In this document: positions 49,589-53,381 of the stretch, in pieces
Layout: the number at the start of each line of letters is the position of its first letter
How positions within the stretch are numbered: the stretch's first letter is position 1
Source: Ancylobacter novellus
Lineage (GTDB): Bacteria; Pseudomonadota; Alphaproteobacteria; Rhizobiales; Xanthobacteraceae
Assembly (NCBI GenBank): GCA_003241485.1
Contig: QFQD01000012.1
Coordinates: 1-53,381, forward strand
Length of the DNA stretch: 53,381 nucleotides
Direction of reading: 5' to 3'
Notes under the pieces: generated by a model
The model's database searches: none
Told to the model about the DNA's origin: nothing
What the model saw: only the letters and a program-made list of their open reading frames with translations
Program-made: the position numbers and the translations under genes

Positions 49589-50620
49589 GTGAGTAAGCTG
49601 CTGGCCAGGCTTGGTCTTGTCGCTGCCCTCGTGGTGTCCGCCGCGCTGGCGGGCTGCGTGTCCATGGACGGCGAGGACGACCGTGGGTCGATCCCGCTCA
49701 ACTCCAAGATCGTGTCGGAGATGACGGCCAAGGGCATGACCCCGGCCGACCCGATCATGGTCCGCATCTACAAGCAGGAGAGCGAGCTGGAGGTGTGGAA
49801 GCGCACCAGTAACGGCACCTATGCGCTGCTCAAGACCTACCCGATGTGCCGCTGGTCCGGGAAGCTCGGCCCGAAGACGCGCGAGGGCGACCGGCAGGCG
49901 CCGGAGGGCTTCTACACCATCACCCGCGCGCAGCTGAACCCGCGCTCGCAGTACTTCCTGTCGTTCAATCTGGGCTATCCCAACGAACTGGAGAGCGCGC
50001 TGGGCTACACCGGCGCGGCGCTGATGGTGCATGGCGCCTGCACCTCCGCCGGCTGCTACGCCATGACCAATAATGGCGTGGCCGAGATCTATGCGCTGGC
50101 GCGCGAGGCACTGAAGGGCGGGCAGGAGAATTTCCAGGTCCAGGCGCTGCCCTTCCGCATGACGCCGGCCAATTTCGCCGCGCACCGCACCGACCCGAAC
50201 ATGGCGTTCTGGCAGAATCTGCGTGAAGGCGTCGACTATTTCGATCTGACCAAGCAGCCGCCGACGGTGACGGCCTGCGCCGGTCGCTACCGCTTCACCG
50301 CGACGCCAATGCCGGCCGATGCCAAGCTCGACCCGCTCGGGCCGTGCCCGGTCGACCCCGCCAGCGCGGCGATCGCCCAGCGCATCCAGCAGCGCGAAGC
50401 CGCCGAGGCGGCCGAGATTGCCGCCATCGCCGCGGCCAATCCGCCGCTGGCGGCCTCCTATGTCGATGGCGGCATGCACAAGAGCTTCCGCGAGGTGCTG
50501 CGCCGTTCCGGGCCGGAGAAGCTGGGCGCTCTGACCTCCGGTCCGATCCCCGTCAGTCAGCCCGATGCCGCGCTGAAGGACCCCTATCCCGGCGCGGTAA
50601 CGGCCTCGCTGGCGCAGTGA
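49589..50620 (+). CDS. YafK/DpaA-like L,D-transpeptidase-fold lipoprotein
   Basis: A 343-residue exported protein. GTG 49589 gives a lipoprotein signal with LAGC, lipidated at Cys23; GGGAG lies 10 nt upstream. The YkuD-type catalytic segment is MVHGACTSAGCYAMTN, with the His and final Cys of the active site in the YafK/DpaA arrangement. EGFYTITRAQLNPRSQYFLSFNLGYPN is also typical. Such enzymes cut or form bonds between peptidoglycan and outer-membrane lipoproteins. The C-terminus has an Ala/Glu-rich helix (about 255-285). Confidence 0.88.
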   Translation: MSKLLARLGLVAALVVSAALAGCVSMDGEDDRGSIPLNSKIVSEMTAKGMTPADPIMVRIYKQESELEVWKRTSNGTYALLKTYPMCRWSGKLGPKTREGDRQAPEGFYTITRAQLNPRSQYFLSFNLGYPNELESALGYTGAALMVHGACTSAGCYAMTNNGVAEIYALAREALKGGQENFQVQALPFRMTPANFAAHRTDPNMAFWQNLREGVDYFDLTKQPPTVTACAGRYRFTATPMPADAKLDPLGPCPVDPASAAIAQRIQQREAAEAAEIAAIAAANPPLAASYVDGGMHKSFREVLRRSGPEKLGALTSGPIPVSQPDAALKDPYPGAVTASLAQ

Positions 50621-50628
50621 TCGCTCTC

Positions 50629-51189
50629 ATGACCCCGCCCTCCAGCGCACCGATCCGGGTACGTGACGCCCAACCGCAGGACCTGCCCGCGGTGCGGGAG
50701 ATCTACGCCCATCACGTGCTGCACGGCCTCGCCACCTTCGAGGAAGTGCCGCCCTCGGTCGAGGTGCTCGCCACCCGGCGCGCTGCCGTGCTCGACGCCG
50801 GCCTGCCCTACATCGTCGCGGAGATCGGCGGCGAGGTGGTCGGTTACAGCTACGCCACGGCCTATCGTCCACGCCCGGCCTACCGCTTCACGGTCGAGGA
50901 TTCCATCTATGTCGCGCAGGACCGGGGCGGGCAGGGCATCGGCAGCGCTTTGCTCACCGAACTGATCGCGCGCTGCGAGGCCGGCCCGTGGCGGCAGATG
51001 ATTGCGGTGATCGGCAATAGCGCCAATGCGGGCTCCATCGCGCTGCACCGCCGGCACGGCTTCGTTCAGGCCGGTGTGCTGCACGATGTCGGCTTCAAGT
51101 TCGGCCGCTGGGTAGATTCCGTGCTGATGCAGCGCCCGCTCGGGCCGGGTGCCGCAACCCTGCCGGACGGGCACGCACCGGCAAAATGA
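50629..51189 (+). CDS. GNAT acetyltransferase, phosphinothricin acetyltransferase-like
   Basis: A 186-residue N-acetyltransferase. IRVRDAQPQDLPAVREIYAHHV at the start, the acetyl-CoA loop DRGGQGIGSALLTELI, and IGNSANAGSIALHRRHGF followed by GRWVDSVLMQ are typical of the Pat/MddA group acting on methionine sulfoximine, phosphinothricin or related amino acids. ATG 50629 is used; GTG 50617, overlapping the previous stop (GTGA), would give four more residues. Likely cotranscribed with the YafK-like gene. Confidence 0.9.
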   Translation: MTPPSSAPIRVRDAQPQDLPAVREIYAHHVLHGLATFEEVPPSVEVLATRRAAVLDAGLPYIVAEIGGEVVGYSYATAYRPRPAYRFTVEDSIYVAQDRGGQGIGSALLTELIARCEAGPWRQMIAVIGNSANAGSIALHRRHGFVQAGVLHDVGFKFGRWVDSVLMQRPLGPGAATLPDGHAPAK

Positions 51190-51217
51190 AAAGGCCCTCC
51201 GTCGGGAGGGCCTTTCC
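51189..51217. terminator. bidirectional terminator between GNAT gene and pyk
   Basis: An 11-bp stem AAAGGCCCTCC (51190-51200)/GGAGGGCCTTT (51205-51215) with a 4-nt loop lies directly at the acetyltransferase stop and 27 bp beyond the pyk stop. Confidence 0.75.
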
Positions 51218-51243
51218 GTCTTCCTCGATGTCTCAGGCGGTGG

Positions 51244-52797
51244 TCACTCGGCCTTGGCCTTCACCGGCTTGGAGCGGACGGCCGCACCGCCGCGCGCGCG
51301 GCTGGCGGCGGCACGCGGGGGCGTCATCGGGTCGTTCTTGTCGGCGCCCACCGGCTTGCGCGACAGCATGGCCTTGTCGATGGTGACGAGGCGCATGACG
51401 TTGGTGGTGCCCGGTGTCGCGAAGGGCACGCCCGCCGTGATGGCGATGAGGTCGCCCTTCTTGGCGAAGCCGTGCTCGACCGTGGTGTGCGTCGCCTTGG
51501 TCGCCATTTCGCCGAAGGTGTGGATCTCCTCCGGCGCATGCACCGCATGCACGCCATAGGACATCACCAGACGGCGCGCGGTGGAAAGCTGGCTGGCAAT
51601 GCCGACGATCGGCACGCGCGGGCGCTCGCGCGCCGCATGCAGCGTCGTGGTGCCCGACAGCGTGTAGGTGACGAGGGCGGCGGCATTGACCGAGAGCGCG
51701 GCCTGATAGGCGGCCGTGGTCACCGCGTCGGCAATCGAATGGCCAGCCTCGGGGCGCTGCGAATCGATGATGGGGCGATAACCGGGGTCGCGCTCCACCT
51801 GCTTGATGATCTGGTCCATCATCGCGACCGCCTCGACCGGATATTGCCCGGCCGCGCTTTCCGCCGACAGCATCACCGCGTCGGCGCCGTCATAGACGGC
51901 GGTGGCGACGTCGGAGACTTCGGCGCGGGTGGGCACCGGCGCGCTGATCATGGATTCCAGCATCTGCGTCGCCACGATCACCGGCTTGCCGAGGCGGCGG
52001 GACTCGCGGATGACGCGCTTCTGCAGCGCCGGGATTTCCGGCAGCGACAGCTCCACGCCGAGATCGCCGCGCGCCACCATGATGCTGTCCGACAGCTCGG
52101 TGAGGCGGGTGAGGTGCTCGACCGCCTGCGGCTTCTCCAGCTTTAGGTTGATCTGGGCGCGGCCCTGGATCAGTTCGCGCGCCTCGATCACGTCCTCGGG
52201 GCGCTGCACGAAGGAGAGCGCGATCCATTCCACGCCGAGGTCGAGGGCGAAGAACAGGTCGGAGCGGTCCTTGTCGGTGAGCGCGGAGACCGGGAGCAGC
52301 ACGTCGGGGACGTTGAAGCCCTTATTGTTCGACAGCCGGTTGCCGGCGACGACCTCGGCCTCGATGAATCCGGAGCCCTTGCGCACCACGCGCACGCGCA
52401 CCTTGCCGTCGTCCAGCAGCACGGTCGAGCCCTCATGCAGGGCTTCGAGGATTTCCGGGTGCGGGATCGACACGCGGCGCTCGTCGCCCGGCGTCGGGTC
52501 GGTGTCGAATCGGATCGTCGTGCCGGCGGTCAGGTTGATGTGGCCGTCGACGAACTTGCCGAGGCGCAGCTTCGGGCCCTGCAGGTCGGCGAGCACGCCG
52601 ATGGGGCGGCGCACTTCGTTTTCGAGCGCGCGCACCGCGCCCAGTACCTTGCCGTGGTTGTCCTGCGTGCCGTGGCTGAAATTGAGCCTGAACACATCGA
52701 CACCGGCCTCGTACAGCGCGCGGATCTTCTCCGGGCTCGACGAGGCTGGCCCGAGGGTCGCCACGATCTTTGTTGCGCGTTCGCGCCTGCCTGCCAT
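51244..52797 (-). CDS. pyk: pyruvate kinase
   Basis: A 517-residue glycolytic enzyme converting PEP and ADP to pyruvate and ATP. TKIVATLGPASSS, FRLNFSHG (phosphate and K+ binding), ADLQGPKLRLG, KLEKPQAVEHL (catalytic Lys/Glu), MVARGDLGVEL and ATQMLESMI are in place. A basic Ala/Lys/Arg-rich tail of about 35 residues (from PVGADKNDP) extends beyond the usual end of the C-domain. The start is ATG 52797 with GGAGGAA upstream. Confidence 0.97.
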   Translation of the reverse strand: MAGRRERATKIVATLGPASSSPEKIRALYEAGVDVFRLNFSHGTQDNHGKVLGAVRALENEVRRPIGVLADLQGPKLRLGKFVDGHINLTAGTTIRFDTDPTPGDERRVSIPHPEILEALHEGSTVLLDDGKVRVRVVRKGSGFIEAEVVAGNRLSNNKGFNVPDVLLPVSALTDKDRSDLFFALDLGVEWIALSFVQRPEDVIEARELIQGRAQINLKLEKPQAVEHLTRLTELSDSIMVARGDLGVELSLPEIPALQKRVIRESRRLGKPVIVATQMLESMISAPVPTRAEVSDVATAVYDGADAVMLSAESAAGQYPVEAVAMMDQIIKQVERDPGYRPIIDSQRPEAGHSIADAVTTAAYQAALSVNAAALVTYTLSGTTTLHAARERPRVPIVGIASQLSTARRLVMSYGVHAVHAPEEIHTFGEMATKATHTTVEHGFAKKGDLIAITAGVPFATPGTTNVMRLVTIDKAMLSRKPVGADKNDPMTPPRAAASRARGGAAVRSKPVKAKAE

Positions 52798-53246
52798 TAT
52801 TTCCTCCATGTCGCCGGCGCGTCTCCCGCGACCTCGCACTGATACGAGGTCACGTTGCCGGCGCGTCTTCTATGTACCAATTCGCGACGCCTGTCTCTGC
52901 TGCGATATCTTGCACTGCAACGTGTCGATACGGCGACGCAACACGTCCAATTCTTCGCGCATGCGGCAAAGTCGCCGCCTTACCTATCGTGAAGCTGTGA
53001 CATTAGTTTGATTATCGCGCGCGAGAAGCCGCGCTGCTGAGGGAAACCGATGGCCGCGCCACTGCGAGGCGCGGAATCATCTTGCTGGTATCCGTAATGC
53101 TGTATACCAATAGAGTCGAATGGCGGGAAGTGCCGTTGGCGCGCGTGGAAAGAATGTCCGCGCGGGAGCCGATGGCGGGCGCACGCCAGCGCCATGAACC
53201 GCACGATCGAATAACAGCCGGCTAACGGCTGGCAAGGGAGGGAAGA
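52798..53246. other. 449-bp structured intergenic region between pyk and pntA
   Basis: No convincing gene. Near pyk, a hairpin GACCTCG (52830-52836)/CGAGGTC (52845-52851) sits between two direct copies of GCCGGCGCGTCT (52813-52824 and 52857-52868). Toward pntA are CCGCGCC (53054-53060)/GGCGCGG (53068-53074), ATGGCG (53172-53177)/CGCCAT (53190-53195) and CAGCCG (53215-53220)/CGGCTG (53226-53231). A 30-codon minus-strand frame at 52870-52962 (MREELDVLRRRIDTLQ...) looks like a short coiled coil but lacks a good ribosome binding site and has AT-ending codons. Confidence 0.45.
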
Positions 53247-53381
53247 ATGCGTCTGTCCGTTCTCAAGGAGACGGCCGCGGTCGAGCCACGGGTTTCTGCG
53301 TCGGTTGATACGGTGAAGCGTTATGTTTCGCTGGGGGCTGATGTTGTTGTTGCGTCGGGTGCGGGTCTGGCGTCGGGGATC
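53247..53381 (+). CDS. pntA: NAD(P) transhydrogenase subunit alpha, N-terminal fragment
   Basis: The first 45 codons are in the window. MRLSVLKETAAVEPRVSASVDTVKRYVSLGADVVV is the family start (domain I, NAD-binding, alanine-dehydrogenase-like). The gene has a strong GGGAGGGAAG site before ATG 53247. The early codons are unusually rich in GTT, GGT and TCG compared with the rest of the window. It would link NADH from formate oxidation to NADPH. Confidence 0.88.
   Translation, partial: MRLSVLKETAAVEPRVSASVDTVKRYVSLGADVVVASGAGLASGI

Noticed and set aside
52870..52962. 30-codon minus-strand coiled-coil-like ORF before pyk
   Set aside because: No convincing ribosome binding site, AT-ending codons and no known homolog that I recognise; kept only as a note in the intergenic entry.

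Overview
The window is high-GC DNA from an alphaproteobacterium. I infer a methylotrophic or facultatively autotrophic member of the Hyphomicrobiales close to Xanthobacteraceae (Ancylobacter/Starkeya type). The reasons are a NAD-dependent formate dehydrogenase of the Pseudomonas sp. 101/methylotroph kind, a Sec-containing respiratory formate dehydrogenase, a bcsN-type (type III) cellulose locus, a rhizobial-type initiator tRNA and Rhizobiales-style palindromic repeats. No phage, IS element, CRISPR array or plasmid origin was seen. This is core or lightly accessory chromosome.

Layout. 1-2.6 kb: 3' end of an MFS transporter, an initiator tRNA-Met with its terminator (minus strand), a CHAD protein and a LysR regulator. 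2.9-7.2 kb: NAD-dependent formate dehydrogenase with a strong terminator, then an AceE/MdeB-type 2-oxoacid dehydrogenase E1 divergent from an Lrp/AsnC regulator. 7.3-11 kb: a DUF72 protein, then a minus-strand operon PepSY protein, cytochrome b561, response regulator, histidine kinase. 11-14.5 kb: zinc alcohol dehydrogenase and phosphoketolase, preceded by an FNR/FixK-like box. 14.7-20.2 kb: HlyD/RbbA/YhhJ-type ABC exporter with a TetR regulator. 20.3-24.9 kb: MFS/aldo-keto reductase pair with divergent LysR, and QorB-like reductase with divergent HxlR regulator.

24.8-37.5 kb is a selenocysteine island. selD, a Tat-exported transglutaminase-like protein and a TlpA-like thioredoxin lie on the minus strand. 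Divergent from them is fdhA(Sec)-fdhB-fdhI-fdhE-selA-selB-selC. The Sec enzyme is split on paper by an in-frame UGA at 28700, followed at once by a bSECIS hairpin. The tRNA-Sec gene starts inside the 3' end of selB, so selB's own UGA stop lies in the D-stem of tRNA-Sec. Thus the island supplies the selenium donor (SelD), Sec synthesis (SelA), decoding (SelB plus selC) and the customer enzyme with its maturation factor FdhE.

37.5-48.6 kb is a cellulose locus: bcsA-bcsB-bcsZ-bcsK on the minus strand with overlapping genes, divergent bcsN, and an adjoining acyltransferase-3 gene. 48.7-53.4 kb: a SCO protein, an apparent remnant of a DsbA-like gene, a YafK/DpaA-like lipoprotein, a GNAT acetyltransferase, pyruvate kinase, a 449-bp structured intergenic region and the start of pntA.

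The metabolic theme is formate and C1 oxidation with two independent formate dehydrogenases, plus phosphoketolase/alcohol dehydrogenase metabolism probably tuned to low oxygen.
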